DNA of 8,027 bases. Origin: Desulfobacterales bacterium (GTDB taxonomy: Bacteria > Desulfobacterota > Desulfobacteria > Desulfobacterales > Desulfobacteraceae). A program made the translations under genes and the position numbers. The notes beneath the pieces were generated by a model. It saw nothing but the letters and a program-made list of their open reading frames with translations, did no database searches and was not told where the DNA came from. The stretch covers positions 1-8,027 of the forward strand of contig JAKSBO010000099.1 of NCBI GenBank assembly GCA_022361095.1, read 5' to 3'. Every line of letters begins with the position of its first letter. Within the stretch, counting starts at the first letter, position 1. Positions 1-6,240 of this stretch are shown piece after piece.

Positions 1-115
1 GGCCAGCCCATGGCTGTTTATAAGAAAGTCTGGGTAAGTTACTCAGATCTTTCAAGCTTTGTTGTGGGCTGTACCTGGCAACTGATATGTCAGGTCAGCC
101 CGTGGCTGTTATAAG
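1..115 (+). repeat. Structured repeat, copy 1 (possible tandem array end)
   Basis: A 13-bp mini-hairpin, CAGCC-N3-GGCTG, occurs at 4-16 and again at 96-108. Each is followed by T(T)TATAAG, giving a period of 92 bp. Between them lie a hairpin at 24-53 (GAAAGTCTG paired with CAGA-t-CTTTC, one bulged T) and a hairpin at 66-101 (GGGCTG-t-ACCTG paired with CAGGT-CAGCCC). Bases 44-110 match the minus strand of 6241-6307 without gaps at 53 of 67 positions. The second 13-bp motif at exactly one period suggests that the window opens inside a tandem array, but only one full unit is visible. No coding potential was seen here. Confidence 0.65.
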
Positions 116-333
116 GAATTACAGCAAGCCTTATGCCAGCCTGCATTGGTTTTTTTCCGGATTATGCGGAAACAAAAATTTATTGGTAAAGGTTATATGA
201 AAGACGCCTTTTTTGCAAAATTATTTATTGAGGGTGTCGTAAAAAGTCGGGCGCCTACCGGGTTATGACGCATGGCCAGACGCTTGGAATACTAAATGTA
301 TGCCTTCTGTTCCGGTAGAACAATAAATAAGAA
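116..333. other. Intergenic, no gene seen
   Basis: This stretch between the repeat and the fliK terminator has no open frame with a convincing start or ribosome binding site on either strand. The only structure seen is a small hairpin at 154-172 (TTTCCG, 7-nt loop, CGGAAA), flanked by a T run on the left and an A-rich run on the right. It is not followed by a T tract on either strand, so it is not called a terminator. Confidence 0.5.
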
Positions 334-367
334 ACCGGAATATCGTGCCCGGGCACAATATTCCGGT
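334..367 (-). terminator. Intrinsic terminator of fliK
   Basis: A near-perfect 34-bp palindrome has arms ACCGGAATAT/ATATTCCGGT around an inner GTGCCCGGGCAC. Read on the minus strand, the single inner mismatch becomes a U-G wobble, and the stem is followed by TTTCTTATTTATT, a U-rich tail. On the plus strand the same position is a C-A mismatch, and the following A-rich run does not suit termination. It lies about 63 nt past the fliK stop codon, so fliK probably ends its transcript here. A second hairpin (389-414, arms GGATCTGTCA/TGACGGATCC) sits between the stop codon and this terminator. Confidence 0.78.
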
Positions 368-429
368 AAAAATCGTCACTTTTGCCGTGGATCTGTCAAA
401 ACATTGACGGATCCATGACAAAGGGGGGC

Positions 430-2340
430 TTATGCAACAAAATGCAGCGATCCCTTATCATTTACAGCAGCGGTCTGAATCGTTAAAAGATCTGCAGCGC
501 CTTCCTGGGCATCGTCATCGGCGCCTCCCCTTGCCTGCTTTTTTCTTCCTGAATGATTCCGGGTCCTGGCATCAGCCATGGATTGTTGGAAATCGCTGCT
601 CATATCAACTTCGAAACTCTCAAGATTGATACCCGAAGAAGAGAGTATGGTTTTGATTTCATTAATATTGGCTGCCAGGATCTCTTTTGCTGACTGGTGC
701 TCGGTAATTACGCTGACTTTCATGGAATTGCCGCTATGGTCGATATTCATATACACCCGGCCTAACTCAGGGGGTTTAAGTTGCATCCGGATGGTCTCAT
801 CTCCGGTATTGATCGACCGGACAATGCTTTTCCCCACCTGGCGGGTGACAAAGTCGGGCAGTGTGGATGTGGACGGCCGGCTTTGTTGTGTGTCGGAAGT
901 GCCCACGGTTGAGGAGGAGGTGGATTTTTCCACGCCAAAAGCAAGGGCCTGGCTGTCTGAACTTTTCGATGTGGCCTCCCCTGACATGGCGCTGGTGCCT
1001 GGCCCCATCTTTTCGATTGCCATGGAGGTCTGTGATGTTGATTTCTTGGTTGTTCCTGCTGTGTCTGATGCATTGTTGGCTATTTTAGATGTACCGCCGG
1101 AATCGGCTGCCGCTGTTTGAACATCATTGGAGGCCTTGTTACCGCGCGCCTGGGCGTCGGCTGCCGTTTTTGCCTTCATCTGATCAATGAACTGAATCCG
1201 GATCCGCTCCTCAATTTCCTTGGCCATGGCTTCCGAATCTGAACCGGTCGTTATGGCGGAATCGACCGTCTCATTGCCGCCTTGGTGAATCGTCAGGCCG
1301 GAGAATAGCTGGTTAAGTGCTCCGTGCCGGTCCGCCTGTGTTGCAAATATGTCTGATGCGGTTTGTTCAGTTTGGTTCGGCTGGGTGGCTTCTAACCGGT
1401 TAAGTTTTTGGGCAAAGGCCTCAATTAAGGTGGCCAGGGTCAACGGCGACCCAGACGCTTCAATAAAAGAATCCAGATCCAGTTGTTTTAAAAGGGTCGT
1501 ATATGCATCGTCTTCAGCATCTGTCTGATAGGTTGAACCGGATTCATTTGCCCTATCCAAAAGCTGCTTTAGTTGTTCGATGAATTCATCAAAATCAAAT
1601 CCCCGGGACCCTTCTGAGACTTGATCCATAATGACGTCAATTTCCTGCTCATCCACCCCCATCATTGACAAAAGGGATTTAATATAGGGCAGATCAGACG
1701 TGGGCATGAGGGTTTCTGCCTGGGTGATGTCCTCTTCTTCGGCAAGGGGCAGTTTAAATAAGCCATCCATGAAATCGGATACGGATATCAGGCCGGCTTC
1801 CGATTCAAGGGCCAGGGTCAAATCCGACATTAATTCTTCAACTGAAGCCGGGTCAAAACCTGCCTGAACAAGCAGATCGCCAAGGGCTTCAAGTCCGGCT
1901 TCATCCAAAGATAGATTGTCCAGATCGCCATTGGAAAGGGATAAAAGCAGATTCTTTAATTCGGTGAGAAATTCGGTGCCTCCGCCATTTTCAAGCGCTT
2001 CTTCAATATCTGAAACCTTTTGCTTCGTTGTTCGGACAGCAACGTTAGCTTCTTCAACCGTGGACAGATTGGCTTTTTGAGACGTGTCAAGCGTAGCGTC
2101 CTCCGATTGTACACTGCGCGCCTCCGAAGGTGCGGCATACGTGTCTTTGGCAGCAGCATCGCCTCCACTTGTGCTTTTCCTGTCCGAGGCCTGCTGCATG
2201 CTTTTGTCCAGCTGTCCCTGAAATGCAGATACCGCAGTGCCACTGTCTGTGGATGCCGTGCTGCTGTTGGTTGAACCCATGAGGGTGTCCGAAGAGTTTC
2301 CTGTCAGTAACGCATTGATGTTTGACGTATTGGATACCAT
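430..2340 (-). CDS. fliK: Flagellar hook-length control protein FliK
   Basis: FliK is the secreted molecular ruler that sets flagellar hook length and switches the type III export apparatus from hook to filament substrates by contact with FlhB. The C-terminal part (about residues 496-585) fits the Flg_hook domain: the motif MQLKPPELGRVYM at 519-531, then a beta-alpha-beta pattern ending near ILSSSGINLESFEV. The rest is typical of the family: a Ser/Thr/Ala/Gln-rich, low-complexity N-terminus (1-95) and linker (390-495). Less typical is an acidic helical middle (about 120-315) with an internal repeat (151-199 and 218-261). No signal peptide is seen, as expected for flagellar export. The ATG is supported by AAAGGTGAG, with AAAGG ending 6 nt upstream. 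At 636 aa it is longer than enteric FliK (about 405). No other flagellar gene is in view, and a sigma-54 promoter upstream fits flagellar control. FliK sequences diverge strongly, so the call rests mainly on the C-terminus. Confidence 0.87.
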   Translation of the reverse strand: MVSNTSNINALLTGNSSDTLMGSTNSSTASTDSGTAVSAFQGQLDKSMQQASDRKSTSGGDAAAKDTYAAPSEARSVQSEDATLDTSQKANLSTVEEANVAVRTTKQKVSDIEEALENGGGTEFLTELKNLLLSLSNGDLDNLSLDEAGLEALGDLLVQAGFDPASVEELMSDLTLALESEAGLISVSDFMDGLFKLPLAEEEDITQAETLMPTSDLPYIKSLLSMMGVDEQEIDVIMDQVSEGSRGFDFDEFIEQLKQLLDRANESGSTYQTDAEDDAYTTLLKQLDLDSFIEASGSPLTLATLIEAFAQKLNRLEATQPNQTEQTASDIFATQADRHGALNQLFSGLTIHQGGNETVDSAITTGSDSEAMAKEIEERIRIQFIDQMKAKTAADAQARGNKASNDVQTAAADSGGTSKIANNASDTAGTTKKSTSQTSMAIEKMGPGTSAMSGEATSKSSDSQALAFGVEKSTSSSTVGTSDTQQSRPSTSTLPDFVTRQVGKSIVRSINTGDETIRMQLKPPELGRVYMNIDHSGNSMKVSVITEHQSAKEILAANINEIKTILSSSGINLESFEVDMSSDFQQSMADARTRNHSGRKKQARGGADDDAQEGAADLLTIQTAAVNDKGSLHFVA

Positions 2341-2541
2341 GACTCACCTTTAATTTAATAGGTTAGGAAATTCTATTTCCTACCGGCTGAGAGCGCTTAA
2401 GCTTACAGCCCGCCCAAAGGGCGTTAATTTATAGGCCTTTTTCTTTTGGCCGCCTCTAATAATTGCCTTTTGGCTATGATTGCTTCGTTGCAATAAAATT
2501 TTAATTATTAGAGGCACCCTTTTGTTGTACTGTTTACTTTA
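2341..2541 (-). promoter_or_regulatory. Hairpin-rich 5' leader of fliK
   Basis: From the start site predicted by the sigma-54 promoter (about 2541) to the fliK ATG there are about 200 nt of untranslated leader. It holds a nearly continuous chain of inverted repeats: 2452-2515 (13-bp outer stem with two inner hairpins), 2434-2451 (GGCC/GGCC), 2411-2423 (CGCCC-AAA-GGGCG), 2385-2410 (GGCTG/CAGCC) and 2364-2382 (TAGGAAA/TTTCCTA). The last stem ends about 14 nt before the Shine-Dalgarno sequence and does not cover it. No known riboswitch consensus was recognised; a cyclic-di-GMP-I aptamer was considered because of a GGTAGG string, but the rest of its core is absent. The leader may control stability or translation of fliK, or bind a protein such as CsrA. 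The function is inferred only from the structure. Confidence 0.45.
2452..2515. repeat. 64-nt inverted-repeat element with two inner hairpins
   Basis: Perfect 13-bp arms (GCCTCTAATAATT at 2452-2464 and its reverse complement at 2503-2515) enclose two further hairpins. One is GCC-TTTT-GGC at 2465-2474 and the other ATTGC-TTCGTT-GCAAT at 2479-2494. Folded, this would be a three-way junction. It lies in the fliK leader. The shape could be an RNA element or a small non-autonomous mobile element. No target-site duplication was seen and no second copy is in the window. Confidence 0.6.
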
Positions 2542-2551
2542 CTCTCAAAAC

Positions 2552-2567
2552 AGCAATCATCATGCCA
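2552..2567 (-). promoter_or_regulatory. Sigma-54 promoter of fliK
   Basis: The minus strand reads TGGCATGATGATTGCT, which matches the sigma-54 consensus TGGCACG-N4-TTGCW at every fixed position except one (C to T at position 6). The invariant GG and GC have the required spacing. Transcription should start near 2541, about 200 nt upstream of the fliK ATG. Sigma-54 with an NtrC-type activator drives middle and late flagellar genes in many Proteobacteria and Desulfobacterota, which supports both the promoter and the fliK call. Confidence 0.75.
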
Positions 2568-2888
2568 ATGAATTGGTTGTTGTGGAATGTGAAGTGTTTT
2601 CAGGTGGTTATTGTTTGTGTGCCGGTGTGTGAAATTAGAAATGATACCGCCGGCTAGGGCAGGAATTTCCCATAAAAGAAATGACAAGGGAAAGAATTAC
2701 CTGTTTTTCCGACATCTATCCCGGCCCCGCCGGGATAGACGTCGCGTTGACCCCAATATTGCAGAAGTCATGAGGATCTCACGCACAGTGAATTCTTGAT
2801 TTAGCAGTATACATCTCTTTTGTCCGTGCATATCAACTGCTTTCATCATTTTCATAAAAATTTTATGCAATGTCGGGGTGGACACAGA
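2568..2888. other. Intergenic region between trpB2 and the fliK promoter
   Basis: About 320 bp lie between the trpB2 stop codon and the sigma-54 promoter. The notable structure is the palindrome at 2711-2743. A minus-strand frame at 2697-2885 could encode up to 62 residues, but it starts at GTG with no ribosome binding site and ends in an Arg-rich run read from the palindrome itself, so it is not called. The space is where enhancer-type sites for a flagellar sigma-54 activator would be expected. Confidence 0.45.
2711..2743. repeat. Large palindrome between trpB2 and the fliK promoter
   Basis: Arms of 15 bp (2711-2725 and 2729-2743) surround a 3-nt CCC loop. The core CTATCCCGGC/GCCGGGATAG is perfect. 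The only outer mismatch becomes a G-U wobble in minus-strand RNA. Neither strand has a T tract after the stem, so it is not a standard intrinsic terminator. It lies about 150 nt after the trpB2 stop codon and about 185 bp upstream of the predicted fliK start. It could therefore end or stabilise the trpB2 transcript, or be an upstream binding site for a sigma-54 activator. Confidence 0.55.
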
Positions 2889-4262
2889 TTAAATTTTGGG
2901 TACGGGATTCCCCTCAATGCTGATACCCCTGGATTGCTCCACATCCTGGGCAGACATGACAATATCCTGGAGTTCCCCTGCCATAAATTTTTCATACCCG
3001 GCCAGATCCATAAGCCCATGGCCGGACAGGTTGAATATAATGGTTTTTTCCTTTCCTTCTTCTTTGGCCTGCTTGGCGGATCGGATGGCGCAGGCCACGG
3101 CATGGCAGGTTTCAGGCGCCACAAGCAGGCCTTCGGTGCGTGCGAACATCAGGCCTGCCTCATAACATTCCAGCTGCTTGATGGCCATGGGGCTCATCAG
3201 CCCGGCTTCAACGGCATGGGAGACCAGGGGGGCCATGCCGTGGTATCTTAACCCGCCCGCATGGATGGGGGCCGGGATGAATTTATGGCCTAAAGAGTGC
3301 ATGGGCAGCATGGGCGTCATCTGGGCCACATCCCCGAAATCGTATGAAAACGGGGTTGCCGTAAGCGTTGGGCATGAGGCTGGCTCCACGGGAATGATCT
3401 CAATATCTTCCCCGTTGATTTTATCCAGGACAAAGGGGAAGGCCAGGCCAGCAAAATTGGAACCGCCCCCGGCACATCCGATCACGGTGTCCACTTTTTT
3501 TATGCCGAATTTGTCCAGCTGTTTTTTTGCTTCAAGCCCGATAATGGTCTGGTGCAGCATCACATGGTTGAGGACGGATCCCAGTGCGTAACGGGTCTTT
3601 CCTGTTTCATCGCTGACGGCCGCTTCAATGGCCTCTGAAATGGCAATACCTAATGAACCTGGTGTATCCGGCATTTTTGCCAGGATATCCCGGCCCACCT
3701 GGGTTTCATTGGACGGACTTGCAATACATTTTCCGCCCCAGGTCTGCATGAGTGATTTTCTGAAGGGCTTCTGGTCAAAGCTGATCCTGACCATGAACAC
3801 CTTGCACTCCATGTTCAGAAGGGCGCAGGCATGGGACAGGGCAGAGCCCCACTGGCCGGCCCCGGTTTCCGTGGTCAGGCTTTTGATGCCGAACTCCTTA
3901 TTGTACCAGGCCTGGGCAACGGCGGTATTGGGCTTATGGCTGCCGGCCGGGGAAACGCTTTCGTTTTTATAGAAAATTTTTGCCGGTGTGCCCAAAGCCT
4001 TTTCCAGGTGTATGGCCCGGTGCAACGGGGAGGGTCTCCACCGGTAAAGCAGGTCCAGGATCCCTTCGGGGATATCGATCCAGCGCTCTTGGGACATCTC
4101 CTGTTCGATCAGGTTCATGGGAAACACGGCGGCCAGCATATCCGGACTGATGGGTTTGCCGTCCTGTCCCAGGGGCGGATTAATGGTTCCGGGCAGATCT
4201 GCTGCCAGGTTATACCATTGGCGGGGAATTTCATCTTCGTTTAGAAAAATTTTAGTGGGCAT
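2889..4262 (-). CDS. trpB2: TrpB2-type tryptophan synthase beta-like PLP enzyme
   Basis: This cytosolic fold-type II PLP enzyme would replace the beta-hydroxyl or phosphate of (phospho)serine with indole to make L-tryptophan. The PLP lysine is K110 in GSHKPNTA. The catalytic glutamate is E132 in TETGAGQWG. The phosphate-binding loop is GCAGGGSN at 263-270 and the C-terminal SGHGLMDL is at 413-420. TrpB2 rather than TrpB1 is indicated by the length (457 aa against about 400), the extended N-terminus containing RPSPL (76-80), and Trp instead of His after GAGQ. Some archaeal TrpB2 enzymes prefer O-phosphoserine and work without TrpA. No trpA or other trp gene is nearby. The ATG has a strong AAGGAG 9 nt upstream. 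It could serve indole salvage rather than de novo synthesis. Confidence 0.92.
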   Translation of the reverse strand: MPTKIFLNEDEIPRQWYNLAADLPGTINPPLGQDGKPISPDMLAAVFPMNLIEQEMSQERWIDIPEGILDLLYRWRPSPLHRAIHLEKALGTPAKIFYKNESVSPAGSHKPNTAVAQAWYNKEFGIKSLTTETGAGQWGSALSHACALLNMECKVFMVRISFDQKPFRKSLMQTWGGKCIASPSNETQVGRDILAKMPDTPGSLGIAISEAIEAAVSDETGKTRYALGSVLNHVMLHQTIIGLEAKKQLDKFGIKKVDTVIGCAGGGSNFAGLAFPFVLDKINGEDIEIIPVEPASCPTLTATPFSYDFGDVAQMTPMLPMHSLGHKFIPAPIHAGGLRYHGMAPLVSHAVEAGLMSPMAIKQLECYEAGLMFARTEGLLVAPETCHAVACAIRSAKQAKEEGKEKTIIFNLSGHGLMDLAGYEKFMAGELQDIVMSAQDVEQSRGISIEGNPVPKI

Positions 4263-4318
4263 ATGATCCGGCTCCTTATTTTATTGTAGATATAGATATT
4301 CATTCATTGCACAATCGT

Positions 4319-4351
4319 GTTTCTGTAAAAAGAAACAAACCAGTCGTTTCT
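4319..4351. promoter_or_regulatory. Possible operator: three alternating GTTTCT/AGAAAC sites
   Basis: GTTTCT at 4319-4324, AGAAAC at 4331-4336 and GTTTCT at 4346-4351 form two overlapping dyads that share the middle site. The right-hand dyad (AGAAAC-N9-GTTTCT) covers the -10 box and predicted start of trpB2. The left one (6-bp arms, 6-nt loop) falls in the leader. The position suits a repressor, but which protein would bind is unknown. Confidence 0.35.
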
Positions 4352-4375
4352 ATAAGGAGAAGCGAACTATGTCAA
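4347..4375 (-). promoter_or_regulatory. Sigma-70-type promoter of trpB2
   Basis: On the minus strand a perfect -35 TTGACA (4370-4375) is followed after 17 bp by TAGAAA (4347-4352), four of six matches to the -10 consensus. Transcription would start near 4340, leaving a leader of about 78 nt before the trpB2 ATG. The -35 box begins only 7 bp past the stop codon of the histidine kinase gene, and no terminator separates the two genes, so some read-through from the kinase gene is possible. Confidence 0.58.
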
Positions 4376-4382
4376 GATTTAA

Positions 4383-6074
4383 CTAATGCCCGGCCGATTT
4401 ATACCCGACAAAATTTACAGGTTTTGGTTCAGACATTAACTCGTGTGAATTCGGCCGGGTCACCACCGGGGCAAAGAACCGAAAAGTACTCCCCGCACCG
4501 TGTTTGCTTTCTACCGTAATAACGCCGTTGTTTGCCTGGGCAATGCCCAGAACAACAGGCAAATCAAGCCCTCTCCCGGTGGCCTTGGTGGAAAAAAACG
4601 GATCGAATATTTTTTCGATGTTCTGCGCCTCAATGCCACAGCCAACATCGGCAACCGCCAGGCAGGCATAGTCGTCCCGGTCGGGCGACCAGTCCACAGG
4701 GAAACGATATTTTTTCGGTATTTCGTTGGCCGTGAAGGTCTTTACGCTGAGATGGATGGTGCCTTTTTTTTGATAGGATTCTGCGGCATTGGTAACGAGG
4801 TTGGTGGCAAGCTGCTGAATTTGATTTTCATTCCCATAGATTATGGGGCCTTGGACTGGAAGGTCTGCTTCCAGAGCAATATTGACCGGCAATGAGGCCC
4901 GGAAAAGAGGCAGGGTCATACTGCAGACCTTGCCCATATCTATTTGCATTTTCCCCAATGTATTTTTTCCAAGGTAGGTCAGCATCAAACCATTTATTTG
5001 GGCCGCATTTTGTGCGGTTTCCATGGATTTTATAATATGTTTGGTGGGGGGGGATTCCCCCCTGTCAATTATTTTAAGGCTCAGCTCCAGATTCCCCATA
5101 ATGGCCATCAAGTGATTGTTGAAGTGGTGAACAATGGCACCGGCCATACGGCTGAGACTTTCCTGTTTTTTGAGGTGCCAATTTTGAATCCGGAGTTCCT
5201 CCATATCTTTAGTCACTTTTTTTTGCTCGGTGATGTCATGAATAATGGAGTGAAGATATTGCCGCCCGTTTATATTGACACCGCTGCTGAATACCTCAAC
5301 GTCGCGTATCGAGCCGTCAGCCAGCCGGTGCTGAAAATTGAAAAGAATGCGTTTCTGAATTTTTGCATTTCCCATCAGCTTTTTGATTTCATCAGGCGGT
5401 TTTATGTTGATTTGATCAATATTCATTTGTGTAAGTGTGCTGCAAGGCCATCCATAGAAATCCGCCGCAGCCTTGTTCGCCGAAATAATACACCCTGTAT
5501 CCGGATCAATAATGAGTTTTACGGCTGCATGATTATCAAACAGATTTCGAAATGCCTGTTCACTTTTCCGCAGCTCTTTTTCTGCAATTTTGCGATCTGT
5601 AATATCCCGAACAACGGCAAGAATGTAAGGCTTTCCATTTTGATGGAAGATATTTGAATTTATTTCAACGGGGAATGTCTCCCCTGATTTTTTGATATGA
5701 AACGTTTCAAAAACCAGCTGCCTTTTTTCCAGCAATTTTTTTCTGTAATTGGGCTCGGCATGCCCATTAACATCAGGTCTGGCTGTTATGTCCGGTGCCG
5801 AAAGATTCATTAACTCGTCATGGGTATACCCATATCGTTTACATGCGATATCATTAACTTCAACAAAGGGGGCAAACCCGTCTTTTTTTAAAGGATGGAT
5901 GAATATTGCGTCGTTGATTGAATTGAAAAATGTTTTTATTCTCTGCGATTGTTCGGAAAGATCATCTGCTGCCGTTTTAGATACCGTAATATCTGTCTTT
6001 TCGGAATATACTATTTCCTCTTCACTTTCAGAACACCATGACCGTTTGATTTTTTTTAATAGTGATTTAAACAA
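4383..6074 (-). CDS. Cytosolic PAS-PAS sensor histidine kinase
   Basis: This signal-transducing kinase would autophosphorylate on histidine and pass the phosphate to an unseen response regulator. Order: a basic amphipathic start (FKSLLKKIKRSW, 2-13), PAS1 (about 46-160, ending in DITDRKIAEKEL), PAS2 (about 170-285, ending in DITEQKK), the phospho-acceptor helix (about 303-370) and the HATPase domain (about 415-538). H316 in IVHHFNN is the phosphorylatable histidine. N425/N429 form the N box, DVGCG (476-480) the G1 box and FDPFFST (490-496) the F box. Two departures from the family are visible: the Asp usually after the histidine is His (H317), and the G2 box reads RGLDLP where GLGLS is usual. 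No transmembrane segment or receiver domain is present. The start is TTG, with an in-frame stop codon 14 codons upstream, no other good start and no clear ribosome binding site. The ligand is unknown. Confidence 0.9.
   Translation of the reverse strand: MFKSLLKKIKRSWCSESEEEIVYSEKTDITVSKTAADDLSEQSQRIKTFFNSINDAIFIHPLKKDGFAPFVEVNDIACKRYGYTHDELMNLSAPDITARPDVNGHAEPNYRKKLLEKRQLVFETFHIKKSGETFPVEINSNIFHQNGKPYILAVVRDITDRKIAEKELRKSEQAFRNLFDNHAAVKLIIDPDTGCIISANKAAADFYGWPCSTLTQMNIDQINIKPPDEIKKLMGNAKIQKRILFNFQHRLADGSIRDVEVFSSGVNINGRQYLHSIIHDITEQKKVTKDMEELRIQNWHLKKQESLSRMAGAIVHHFNNHLMAIMGNLELSLKIIDRGESPPTKHIIKSMETAQNAAQINGLMLTYLGKNTLGKMQIDMGKVCSMTLPLFRASLPVNIALEADLPVQGPIIYGNENQIQQLATNLVTNAAESYQKKGTIHLSVKTFTANEIPKKYRFPVDWSPDRDDYACLAVADVGCGIEAQNIEKIFDPFFSTKATGRGLDLPVVLGIAQANNGVITVESKHGAGSTFRFFAPVVTRPNSHELMSEPKPVNFVGYKSAGH
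5046..5062. repeat. G8-ATT-C6 homopolymer dyad inside the kinase gene
   Basis: The plus strand has eight G, then ATT, then six C. On the coding strand this is G6-AAT-C8, encoding Arg-Gly-Glu-Ser-Pro-Pro in the linker after the phospho-acceptor helix (residues 338-343). Runs of eight identical bases are prone to slippage, and the two runs can pair with each other. The reading frame is intact in this sequence. Confidence 0.6.
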
Positions 6075-6240
6075 AGTATTTTCGTTACCGAGAAAGTTTA
6101 CGATTTTTATCGATCAGTTTTTTTATAAATGCGGTATCTGTGCCGCTGTCTTCCTTACGAGTTTAAAAATAGAAATGCAAAAAGATAAATTAACATAAAA
6201 TCAATAAACGTTCCTAATACTTTTTTTACTTCCTTTCTTA
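6075..6240 (-). other. Upstream region of the kinase gene, promoter not identified
   Basis: This AT-rich stretch lies between the TTG start and the repeat. No good -35/-10 pair or sigma-54 site was found. On the minus strand an AAGGAAG sequence (near 6150-6157) resembles a ribosome binding site but has no start codon at a suitable distance. A 13-codon ATG frame just before it (hydrophobic, MLIYLFAFLFLNS) has no convincing binding site of its own. Confidence 0.35.

Noticed and set aside
432..629. Plus-strand 65-codon frame preceded by GGGGGG
   Set aside because: The G run resembles a ribosome binding site, but the frame is antisense to the end of fliK and shows no domain.
578..1120. Plus-strand 180-codon open frame opposite fliK
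   Set aside because: It lies wholly antisense to the conserved C-terminal part of fliK, has no recognisable domain and no convincing ribosome binding site. It is a frame shadow.
2385..2410. Possible third copy of the structured repeat in the fliK leader (GGCTG/CAGCC with a GCTTAAGCTTACA string)
   Set aside because: Only about 13 of 15 bases resemble copy 2, and the conserved loop GCAACTGATAT is absent.
2341..2423. Cyclic-di-GMP-I riboswitch in the fliK leader
   Set aside because: Only a GGTAGG string fits; the conserved GCAAA core and receptor elements are not present.
2697..2885. Minus-strand 62-codon frame after trpB2
   Set aside because: It has a GTG start with no ribosome binding site, and its Arg-rich end is read from the palindrome at 2711-2743.
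4944..5657. Plus-strand 237-codon open frame opposite the histidine kinase
   Set aside because: The opposite strand encodes clear PAS and phospho-acceptor motifs over the same bases. The plus-strand product resembles no known family.
6087..6165. A 25-codon coding-like stretch upstream of the kinase in another frame, next to an A7 run
   Set aside because: It was considered as a frameshifted N-terminus of the kinase, but it has no start codon, and the basic amphipathic start at TTG already makes a plausible N-terminus.
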